Below, in pieces: positions 35,137 through 42,411 of a DNA stretch of 64,000 nt (its first letter is position 1; each line of letters opens with the position of its first letter). The DNA lies in assembly GCA_002342685.1 (NCBI GenBank), contig DDQN01000072.1:1-64000 (forward strand), in the 5' to 3' direction. The position numbers were made by a program, and so were the translations under genes. The stretch comes from Vibrio sp. UBA2441. GTDB taxonomy: Bacteria; Pseudomonadota; Gammaproteobacteria; Enterobacterales; Vibrionaceae. The notes beneath the pieces were generated by a model that saw nothing but the letters and a program-made list of their open reading frames with translations, ran no database searches and was not told where the DNA came from.

Positions 35137-36524
35137 TAGCTCTCCATGGGTAATTCAATATCAACACGTAAGCCTGTTTTGGTATTATTAAAGCTTAGCT
35201 TACCTTGATTTTGTTCCAGTATTTTTTGGCAAAGTGTTAAGCCCAGCCCAGTACCGTTATTTTTGTCTTTGGTAGTAAAAAAGGGCAACGTTATTTTTTC
35301 TTTGATGCTATCTTCAATGCCAGTGCCAAAGTCGGTAATTGACAATAAGACGTTTAATCCTTTTTGTTCCGCCTGAATACATATCAACTTTTTGTCAGAT
35401 GAGGCATCAATGGCATTATTGACGATATTGATAATGACCTCTTCAAGCTGTTCTTTATCCGCATAAAAATAGAGGTCACTAGAAATTTGTTTCGATACCT
35501 CAAATTCCGTTAAACGATGCCCCATAAGATCTAATGCTTCATCGATCAGCTTATCCATAGAAACTTTTTGTTTAACCGCACTGCGTTTATGTGAAAACTG
35601 CAGTAACTCATGGCTGATATTAGCGGCCTTTACTACACCTTTCCGGATGTGTTGCAGGTGTCTTTTAATATTATCTTTGTCACAAGCTTCACCTTCCAAC
35701 TGCTTCTCTAACAGATCGCAGCGCATGAGCGCACTGCTTAGTGGGGTTTTGATCTCATGGGCTATGCCCGAAGAGAGTTCGCCTATGTCTCTGAGTTTAT
35801 CATCGTGTAGGGCTTCCTGAAGCGAACGTTCTATCTGGGTTTGTCTTTCAGCATCAAATAACTCTAGTGTTTTTCTAAGATAAAACAGTATGACCATAGC
35901 CAAAATGGTACGTACAGAAGCTCCAATAATGACGTCTTGAATATAAAATAATCCGGCAAATAAGCCATAAACGATTATCGATATGCCAAGGTACTCGACA
36001 GCACCGGCGGCTTTTCTCCCCTCCAGTTTTAGCTTTTTAGAGTAATTTTTAAGTGAAGCTCCGGCTAAAACACCAGCGCCAGAGCCAAATAGCCAACGAA
36101 TTTGTTGTGTCGTTTCCGCAACGAAACTGTCTAAATCCTGAGAAACATACCGATAGATCACACTGAATAGAAACAAAATGGTAATCGACTGAGCAACAAA
36201 TTGTATGTGTGGACGCAATCGCCATTTGGTCATGGCGAGCATTTGAATGGCAAAATATCCGAGGGCGACAAAGGAAGCCCACAATTTAACGACTTTGAAT
36301 ATTTTTACCGTACTATGCATTGCAAGCTCTTGCTTATATACATATAAGTACATTTCTGACCACTCGTGCAGTCCATGAATGAAGCCGAATATGGCTAAGG
36401 TCGGCAGAGCGGAGGCAATGGATAGGTGACTAAAGCGCAGATCGCGAAAGTAAATTGTGAAACCGATGGCGATGAATATTAAGCCGTACAACTGAAACAG
36501 ACTAAATTCTAATAGCTCTTTCAT
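35136..36524 (-). CDS. Multi-TM sensor histidine kinase
   Basis: A ~462-residue kinase whose N-terminal half (to about residue 220) is membrane-embedded with roughly seven helices and a distinctive FGFIHGLHEWSEMY motif, in which His and Trp lie in the membrane region. Then come HisKA (SGIAHEIKTPLSSALMRCDL) and HATPase_c (IVNNAID, DFGTGI, GTGLGLTLC). I begin at ATG 36524 (MKELLEF); the longer frame adds 15 unlikely residues. Its partner regulator follows immediately. The pair converges on three haem proteins, so quinone or redox sensing is plausible but unproven. Confidence 0.85.
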   Translation of the reverse strand: MKELLEFSLFQLYGLIFIAIGFTIYFRDLRFSHLSIASALPTLAIFGFIHGLHEWSEMYLYVYKQELAMHSTVKIFKVVKLWASFVALGYFAIQMLAMTKWRLRPHIQFVAQSITILFLFSVIYRYVSQDLDSFVAETTQQIRWLFGSGAGVLAGASLKNYSKKLKLEGRKAAGAVEYLGISIIVYGLFAGLFYIQDVIIGASVRTILAMVILFYLRKTLELFDAERQTQIERSLQEALHDDKLRDIGELSSGIAHEIKTPLSSALMRCDLLEKQLEGEACDKDNIKRHLQHIRKGVVKAANISHELLQFSHKRSAVKQKVSMDKLIDEALDLMGHRLTEFEVSKQISSDLYFYADKEQLEEVIINIVNNAIDASSDKKLICIQAEQKGLNVLLSITDFGTGIEDSIKEKITLPFFTTKDKNNGTGLGLTLCQKILEQNQGKLSFNNTKTGLRVDIELPMES

Positions 36525-36569
36525 TAACTGAGAATAACCTATTCCAACGAGACCAGAGCAGTATAGCAA

Positions 36570-36823
36570 ACTCTCTATTGAGCTAAGTGGTTATATATTA
36601 ACTTGTTTCACATATTTAAACTAAATATATATACTCAAGTAACCTCAAGATGTTTGTTCAGCGAGAATTTATTGGCGTCTGATCAAGGCACTGATTTGAA
36701 GGCATAGTTATTCTACGGTAAAAATCAGTAACACAGAGCAGGGGCCAATAAAACTCGCCCTTTGGGAGCTCATCAACGACCTCATTTCTGCGTCAGATAA
36801 CTTTGAAAGGGAATGCCATTCCT
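36570..36823. other. Intergenic interval occupied by a repeat element
   Basis: No gene. Most of the interval belongs to the 265-bp inverted-repeat element at 36630-36894. A hairpin with outer arms GATAACT (36796-36802) and AGTTATC (36826-36832) spans the yjjW stop codon. Confidence 0.6.
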
Positions 36824-36894
36824 TCAGTTATCTTTCTTGAACTGAACTCGTTGATGAAGCTCTGAATCCTGCATCTTGAGGTCATTTGAGTATA
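36630..36894. mobile_element. 265-bp MITE-like element with 23-bp terminal inverted repeats
   Basis: The 23-bp ends TATACTCAAGTAACCTCAAG...ATG (36630-36652) and the inverse at 36872-36894 differ at only two positions. Inner arms also match (TCATCAACGA versus TCGTTGATGA). Both outer ends are bounded by TATA, compatible with a TA-type duplication. There is no coding capacity of its own. The right end lies inside the yjjW reading frame. The sequence resembles dispersed repeats I associate with Vibrio genomes, which I cannot check here. Confidence 0.65.
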
Positions 36895-37750
36895 CGCTGG
36901 GAACGATCAGGTTGGTTATTCCATTTACTCTGAGTTTTTGTGCAAATTGTTCTACATAATCTTGTGTACACTTTTGCCATCCTAAAGCCTCTCCAGTAAC
37001 ACCATGATGTTGAAATGGGTTAAGTTTAATGCGCACATTCTCTGGAAGTTGTTTAAGGTAAGCGCATAAAGCATCAAACTCGCAACTCAGGTCGGTTTTA
37101 TCCGGTATTAGCAACAAACGTATTTCATAAAGTCTATTTTGGTTGGCAAGGTATTGAATGGATTTAAATACTTTGTGATTTTCTCTGCCTGTTAACCATA
37201 AATGTGTCTCTTCCTGCCATGCTTTTAAGTCAATCATGGCCCCGTCTAGCACTGGCATTAGTTTTTCCCATCCGGTGAGATTTAACGAACCATTGCTGTC
37301 GATCATGCAATCTAAATGGTTTAGAGAGGCATCAGTTTTTATGGCCTCAAACAAGGTTAGAATAAATTTTGCGTGCAGTGTCGCTTCACCTCCGGTAACT
37401 GTAATGCCGGAAAGAAAAGGGCTGTGTTGGCGAATAAGCATTAACATCTGCTCTACTGAGAAGATTTCGGTTTTTGGACTTGCTTGTTTTGGGCAGACTT
37501 CTAGGCATTTGTCACATTGGCTACATAGATTTTTGTCCCAATAGACTTGCTTATTTTGCATAACAAGTGCGTTAGAAGGGCAACTCGCTACACACTCGCC
37601 ACAATGATCACAAAGATCAATTGTATGAGGGTTGTGACAATTTAAGCAGCGAAAATTACACCCTTGCAAAAAGATAACGAGCCTGTTTCCAGGCCCGTCA
37701 ACACAAGAAAATGGAAGTATTCTACTTACCGTAGCTTGGGGATTGCTCAT
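36824..37750 (-). CDS. yjjW: Glycyl radical enzyme activase YjjW
   Basis: A radical SAM enzyme that installs the glycyl radical on YjjI. Early residues carry LQGCNFRCLNCHNPH with the CX3CX2C cluster motif, followed by a bacterial ferredoxin insert with CDHCGECVASCP and CSQCDKCLEVCP, then the SAM-binding GITVTGGEAT. It overlaps the 3' end of yjjI by 29 bp. At 308 residues it is about 20 longer than the E. coli protein; the last ~22 residues (YSNDLKMQDSELHQRVQF...) are encoded by the inverted-repeat element at 36630-36894, so the native C-terminus has been replaced or extended. Confidence 0.9.
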   Translation of the reverse strand: MSNPQATVSRILPFSCVDGPGNRLVIFLQGCNFRCLNCHNPHTIDLCDHCGECVASCPSNALVMQNKQVYWDKNLCSQCDKCLEVCPKQASPKTEIFSVEQMLMLIRQHSPFLSGITVTGGEATLHAKFILTLFEAIKTDASLNHLDCMIDSNGSLNLTGWEKLMPVLDGAMIDLKAWQEETHLWLTGRENHKVFKSIQYLANQNRLYEIRLLLIPDKTDLSCEFDALCAYLKQLPENVRIKLNPFQHHGVTGEALGWQKCTQDYVEQFAQKLRVNGITNLIVPSVYSNDLKMQDSELHQRVQFKKDN

Positions 37751-39251
37751 GACTCGCTACACGTGGTTTTCTATTTAGGATATTAGTATTTTTTGCAGCT
37801 TCCGCACCCAGACCCGTGGTATTTGTACGAGAACCGTTTTCTGCAAAGGTGGCGATATCAGACAATTTAATCATATAACCGGTAACCCGAATCAGATCGT
37901 TGGACGCGACATTAGCGGTAAACTCTCTGAAACCAATGGCTAGTGCACCTTTTGCTAGCTGGAACATAGCTTCTGGGTTGTCTTTTACTGTTTCATCGAT
38001 GGTCAAAATGTCACTGATACCAGATGAATAATACTGGTGATGAGCGGCTAATGCTTGAATATGACTTACAGGATCAGGCTCGTTTCCATAAGGGATACGC
38101 ACTCCAGGCGTTACGCCTTCATCCAGGCTTATCCCTCCTTGAGCATGCAATAGAGCACGACCATGCCAGCCATAGCTGACAGGCGTATTTTTAACGATAG
38201 TGTCGAGTTTTTCTGATATTTGATGTCCTAATTGATTTGCCATTTCATCATGACCATATTGGCAAGGTGAGTTAGCCTTTTCCATTAGAAGGTTAACGGC
38301 TTCGGCCATTCCATAAATACCAAACATCGGCGCAAATCGGTCTTCATATATCAGTTCTTCTTCCACCAGGAAACTATTGAAGAAATTAGAATCATTATGT
38401 AAATAGGAAGTACGAGCTTCAATAAGCTCGTACATTAACTGACAATGATGCTCAAGCGTTGAAGAGAAAAATTCCTCAATAGAAGACGAACGGGAGGCAA
38501 CTTCCTTTAAGTTCATTCGAACTAAAGTGTTTGCACCACCGGCCAAAGGCAGAGAGTTATAACAACTAACAATACCAAAACCTTTCTCGTCATAGGTATT
38601 GGCATGAATAGGGTAGTTAGCAATATGTGGTTTACTACACTCACAAATACAACTAGCCGCCAAACGTAATAAGTCTTCCGGAGTCTGAGATGGGTCATGC
38701 ATAAATGTCAGGTTTGGTGCGACCTGCTTTAATTCTGCATCTACTTTTAATATTGTGCGACATACAATGTTGTCTGTTGGCCCAATGTTGGCGTGCATAA
38801 ATGCGTCGGGCAATGTTCGGTCTAACATGATCCAAAACAGTTTTAGTTTTTGATAAATAGCTTGTTCATCGAGTTCACCTACATACGGTAGTAGGATTTC
38901 ATCAAGTTGTCCCAGATAAACGGGTATGTTGGTTACGGACGGTACATGGTGGTACAAGATTGTCAGTGCGTTAATCGCTTCGTCCAAATTAGCAGCAGGT
39001 TTCAACTCAAGATATTGTGAACCTTGTTTTAGGAACTTTGCATAGTTAGGAAGAACATATCTAGGTTTAAAGGGGGCGTTGCCTTCAAACATATCGCAAA
39101 TAATGCCGTCATTCATTACCGCTTTAAGTTCATCTGAAATGGGTAAATAGGATAAACTAGCATCCGCTTCCAGAGCCATATAGTTAGATTTTTGTTTAGG
39201 CGATAGGGTGGGATCGGTAATAATTGTGTGTAATTTTTCGTGTAGGTTCAT
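37722..39251 (-). CDS. yjjI: YjjI family glycyl radical enzyme
   Basis: A 509-residue member of the uncharacterised YjjI (DUF3029) glycyl radical enzymes. The radical loop RVTGYMIKLSD places the glycyl radical at about Gly458, and FGIVSCYNSLPLAGG supplies a candidate thiyl Cys. Shorter than pyruvate formate-lyase (~760), as is usual for this family. No substrate is known. Downstream overlapping yjjW is its activase. The product can only work without oxygen, in keeping with the other anaerobic genes here. Confidence 0.9.
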   Translation of the reverse strand: MNLHEKLHTIITDPTLSPKQKSNYMALEADASLSYLPISDELKAVMNDGIICDMFEGNAPFKPRYVLPNYAKFLKQGSQYLELKPAANLDEAINALTILYHHVPSVTNIPVYLGQLDEILLPYVGELDEQAIYQKLKLFWIMLDRTLPDAFMHANIGPTDNIVCRTILKVDAELKQVAPNLTFMHDPSQTPEDLLRLAASCICECSKPHIANYPIHANTYDEKGFGIVSCYNSLPLAGGANTLVRMNLKEVASRSSSIEEFFSSTLEHHCQLMYELIEARTSYLHNDSNFFNSFLVEEELIYEDRFAPMFGIYGMAEAVNLLMEKANSPCQYGHDEMANQLGHQISEKLDTIVKNTPVSYGWHGRALLHAQGGISLDEGVTPGVRIPYGNEPDPVSHIQALAAHHQYYSSGISDILTIDETVKDNPEAMFQLAKGALAIGFREFTANVASNDLIRVTGYMIKLSDIATFAENGSRTNTTGLGAEAAKNTNILNRKPRVASHEQSPSYGK

Positions 39252-39429
39252 GCTTACAGACTCGGCTTATTGTTTCTGGACGTTACTCTATTACGCTATG
39301 GCCAACGGAAAAAGTGATAATCCTAAATGGATAACAGAAATTTGAGCTTAGGCAAGTTCAGCGTCGAAACTGATGAACAACTGCGCAAACAGCTTAATGG
39401 TATACGCCGTGAATAGGCAGTGGAGCTAA

Positions 39430-39475
39430 GGATAATAAAGTTGAGATGGTGAGTATGCCATCGACTTTATTATCC
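39430..39475. terminator. Long hairpin downstream of the chemoreceptor gene
   Basis: GGATAATAAAGT...GATGG and CCATC...ACTTTATTATCC form a stem of about 17 pairs with an 8-base loop, 16 bp after the chemoreceptor stop. No T run follows, so it could be a terminator or mRNA-end stabiliser. Confidence 0.55.
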
Positions 39476-39490
39476 CATAGTTGATTTGTG

Positions 39491-41029
39491 TCATTGTTTA
39501 AAAGATAAGCCTAATGATGCGAGCTGTTGCGCTTTGTTTTCTATATTGTGTGCCAATTCCGCAACGTCATCGACATCTTTTAAGTTGCTCTGAGATGAGT
39601 TTCTAATTGAAACGATATTTTGATTAACCTCTAGTGCTACTGCAGACTGCTCTTCTGCTGCGGTAGAAATCTGAGCGGCTGCTTCTTCTATATTTTGTAT
39701 AACGTTATTTAGGTCATTAACGGTTTGCTGAGTTGATGAAGTATGATTTATGCATGTTTTTGCAACGGTCTGTCCGTTTTGCATGGTGCCGGTCAATGCT
39801 TTGATTGAGGACATAACACTGCCCATAGAAGATTGAATGTTTTCTGTGGTTTTATGTGTTCGTTGACTTAATGCTCTTACTTCATCCGCAACGACAGCGA
39901 AGCCTCTTCCTTGTTCACCAGCTCTTGCGGATTCAATTGCAGCGTTTAGAGCGAGAAGATTTGTTTGTTCAGCAATCCCTTGTATTTCGGCCATTAACAC
40001 CGTGATGTTTTCCAGTTTATTTGACAGATCGGCTGTTGATTGAAATGAAGATTCTACTTCATTAGCCAGATTAGAAACCTGCACCTGAGTTTCATTGATC
40101 AAATCTGTCGCCTCCTGACAGGTATTATTTGCACTATGAACTTGTTCTAGCGTATTCGAACTGTTTCGTGCGACTTCATTAATGGTAGCGACCATCTCTT
40201 CCATTGCAGTAGATACTTTTTCAAGTTCAATGGTTTCCTGTTCGACACAGTTATGCGCATGCTCCGATGCATGTTCTAGTGAGTGAACTTGATCAAGAAG
40301 AATATTACTACTGTCCAAGGTTCTTCCTAATATGGTTTGCACTCGACCCTGTTGCATTTTGAGATGGTACTCAGCGTAGTTACTTTGATCATTACAGAAA
40401 ACCAGCCGAGAAATACTATCGTAAGTATGTTTCAAATCGTCATAAAATTTTTGTCTGACAAATATTTCATGATAGAGCACACCAACTGTGGCAAAGGGGA
40501 TGATAAGGGTAGCGAGAGGGGAGAAGTAAAGTCCAGCTGTTACCGCACCTAATGTTATTAGAAATAACAACAAGATTCTTTGCTTTGTAGTGAAACGAAT
40601 TTTGGCGGTAATGCGTTTACCCTTATCTGCCACAGCGTATAGTTTTTCTGCTCGGCTACGGATCTCTGGGTCAAGTTTTCGTCTAACTGACTGGTAACCA
40701 ACAAGTTGTCCTTTTTCATAGATAGGAGTAACAAAGGCATCCACCCAATAATAACGTCCATCTTTACAACGGTTTTTTACTGCTCCCCTCCATGGTTGTC
40801 CTTTTCCTATATGCTCCCATAGGTCTTTAAATGCGGCTTTAGGCATATCGGGATGTCGTACAAGGTTGTGATTTTTGCCGACGAGCTCATGCTTACTATA
40901 ACCGGAAACACGACAAAACTCGTCGTTTGAGTAAGTGATCACACCTCGTTTATCCGTGGTAGACACCAACTCGTCATTTTCAGTGAATGTGACTTCTTCG
41001 TTAATAATATTTTGATTTCTTCTAGCCAT
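39491..41029 (-). CDS. PAS-containing methyl-accepting chemotaxis protein (Aer-like)
   Basis: The 512-residue receptor starts with a PAS domain (TTDKRGVITYSNDEFCRVSG then LVRHPDMPKAAFKDLW), has a short hydrophobic hairpin around residues 150-190 (ILLLFLITLGAVTAGLYFSP) and a long cytoplasmic MCP signalling domain with the hairpin tip EIQGIAEQTNLLALNAAIES and ARAGEQGRGFAVVADEVR. This is the Aer layout, so it probably senses redox or energy state through bound FAD. ATG 41029 is in the ORF MARRNQNI. Confidence 0.9.
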   Translation of the reverse strand: MARRNQNIINEEVTFTENDELVSTTDKRGVITYSNDEFCRVSGYSKHELVGKNHNLVRHPDMPKAAFKDLWEHIGKGQPWRGAVKNRCKDGRYYWVDAFVTPIYEKGQLVGYQSVRRKLDPEIRSRAEKLYAVADKGKRITAKIRFTTKQRILLLFLITLGAVTAGLYFSPLATLIIPFATVGVLYHEIFVRQKFYDDLKHTYDSISRLVFCNDQSNYAEYHLKMQQGRVQTILGRTLDSSNILLDQVHSLEHASEHAHNCVEQETIELEKVSTAMEEMVATINEVARNSSNTLEQVHSANNTCQEATDLINETQVQVSNLANEVESSFQSTADLSNKLENITVLMAEIQGIAEQTNLLALNAAIESARAGEQGRGFAVVADEVRALSQRTHKTTENIQSSMGSVMSSIKALTGTMQNGQTVAKTCINHTSSTQQTVNDLNNVIQNIEEAAAQISTAAEEQSAVALEVNQNIVSIRNSSQSNLKDVDDVAELAHNIENKAQQLASLGLSFKQ

Positions 41030-41340
41030 GACAGGTATCCGACGTTAGTTAAAAGGGTATTACTGTATATGCCTGATGTATATTCATCAGTTGCATATAT
41101 AATGTAGACGTTATTTTGCCTTCGTGTGAGTTTTTTGTTAATGACAATCAGTGACTGGTTACCGGTTATCCACAATCCACAACCCACAACCTACAACCTA
41201 CCTTCCATCCTTCAAAACGTAAGAAACAGTGATGAGCCAGATAGATTTGCTAATGACAGTAGTGCAAATGGTTGCGAATCTATTTTTTTGTATTTGAATG
41301 AACTAATATTAAGTAACTAAATGAATTAGATGGTTTAAGT
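41030..41340. other. 311-bp divergent intergenic region with microsatellite
   Basis: Holds the promoters of the chemoreceptor (minus) and the NspS-like gene (plus) and the heptamer array at 41170-41202. No gene seen. Confidence 0.6.
41170..41202 (+). repeat. CCACAAC heptamer microsatellite
   Basis: Degenerate array CCACAAT, CCACAAC, CCACAAC, CTACAAC, CTACC. Its inverse strand is the GGGTTGT array of 7805-7829. Confidence 0.8.
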
Positions 41341-42402
41341 ATGTTTGGTCGTATACCTGTTTTCACAATGCGGATAACTAATGCATGGAAGTTTATTGCT
41401 GTACTAATGATTTTTCCAAGCAGTAGCTTTGCTGATGAAGTAAAAATATACATTTGGGAAGAATTTTTATCTGAAGAAGTGGTTCAGAGTTTTGAGCAGC
41501 AAACGGGTCACAGTGTAAAACAAGTTTATTTTGAAAATGAAATACTGCGCGATGAGGTCATAACAAACGACCGTGCAGAAGCATTTGATTTGGTGATGGT
41601 TGACGGGTTAGGACTAAAGTTGTTTGGGTCAAAAGGATTGATGTACGATTTAAGTCAGAAACCTTTTGCAAATAAAAAATTTATTGATAATTCTGCGATA
41701 GAGACCTGTGGTCCGTATGGTATCCCTTACGCATGGGGAACCATGGGAATTGCTTATAGAACATCCAAAATTGGTCATCCTATCGTATCTTGGAAGCAGG
41801 TGTTTTCTGCTTCGTCGAGCATGACTGATAAAATTATGATCCCATATGATGATATTGACACGATTGCGGCTGCGCTGCTGGCAAAAGAACATGACCCGTT
41901 TACTAGCGATATCATTGCATTAACAGAGGCCTTTGAACTATTGAAAGAGGTCGCACCTAAAGTTAAAGATTTTAGAAATGCTGTTGCTTATACCATTGAA
42001 AATAAGCAAGAATCTGATTTGGAACTGGCTGTTATTTATTCTGGAGAAGTAAATACTATCATTGAGGAGACGCAGCAGAAAGACTGGGTCTACATTGTAC
42101 CAGAAGAAGGAACGGTTCTTTGGTATGAGTGTTTTAGCACGCTTGCAACTAAGCCACCTTCGGTCGCAACTATTGAATTTTTGAATTTTATCAATGACCC
42201 TGTTATTTCGGCTGAGAATGCAGAAGAGTTTCAGTTTTCAACCACCAATGAAGAAGCACTAAAGCACGCAAGCAAAGAATACCTAAATGACAAAAATGTT
42301 TTTCCAGGCACAGACGTTTTAGCTCATAGCTTTCCTTATAGAGTTATTGATGTGAAAGGGTTGAAGATTAGAAGCCGAATATTAAACGCGATTGAGAAAT
42401 AG
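41341..42402 (+). CDS. NspS-like periplasmic polyamine-binding sensor
   Basis: A ~353-residue PotD/PotF-type binding protein with a signal peptide (core FIAVLMIFPSSSFA) and VKIYIWEEFLSEEVVQSFEQ, FDLVMVDGLGL and YGIPYAWGTMGIAYR, typical of spermidine/putrescine receptors. ATG 41341 or 41368 may be the start. No ABC transporter genes are nearby; instead a GGDEF-EAL membrane protein follows ten bases downstream. This is the arrangement of NspS-MbaA in Vibrio cholerae, where norspermidine-bound NspS controls the c-di-GMP enzyme MbaA. Ligand specificity cannot be read from sequence. Confidence 0.82.
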   Translation: MFGRIPVFTMRITNAWKFIAVLMIFPSSSFADEVKIYIWEEFLSEEVVQSFEQQTGHSVKQVYFENEILRDEVITNDRAEAFDLVMVDGLGLKLFGSKGLMYDLSQKPFANKKFIDNSAIETCGPYGIPYAWGTMGIAYRTSKIGHPIVSWKQVFSASSSMTDKIMIPYDDIDTIAAALLAKEHDPFTSDIIALTEAFELLKEVAPKVKDFRNAVAYTIENKQESDLELAVIYSGEVNTIIEETQQKDWVYIVPEEGTVLWYECFSTLATKPPSVATIEFLNFINDPVISAENAEEFQFSTTNEEALKHASKEYLNDKNVFPGTDVLAHSFPYRVIDVKGLKIRSRILNAIEK

Positions 42403-42411
42403 AAAGGTGAC

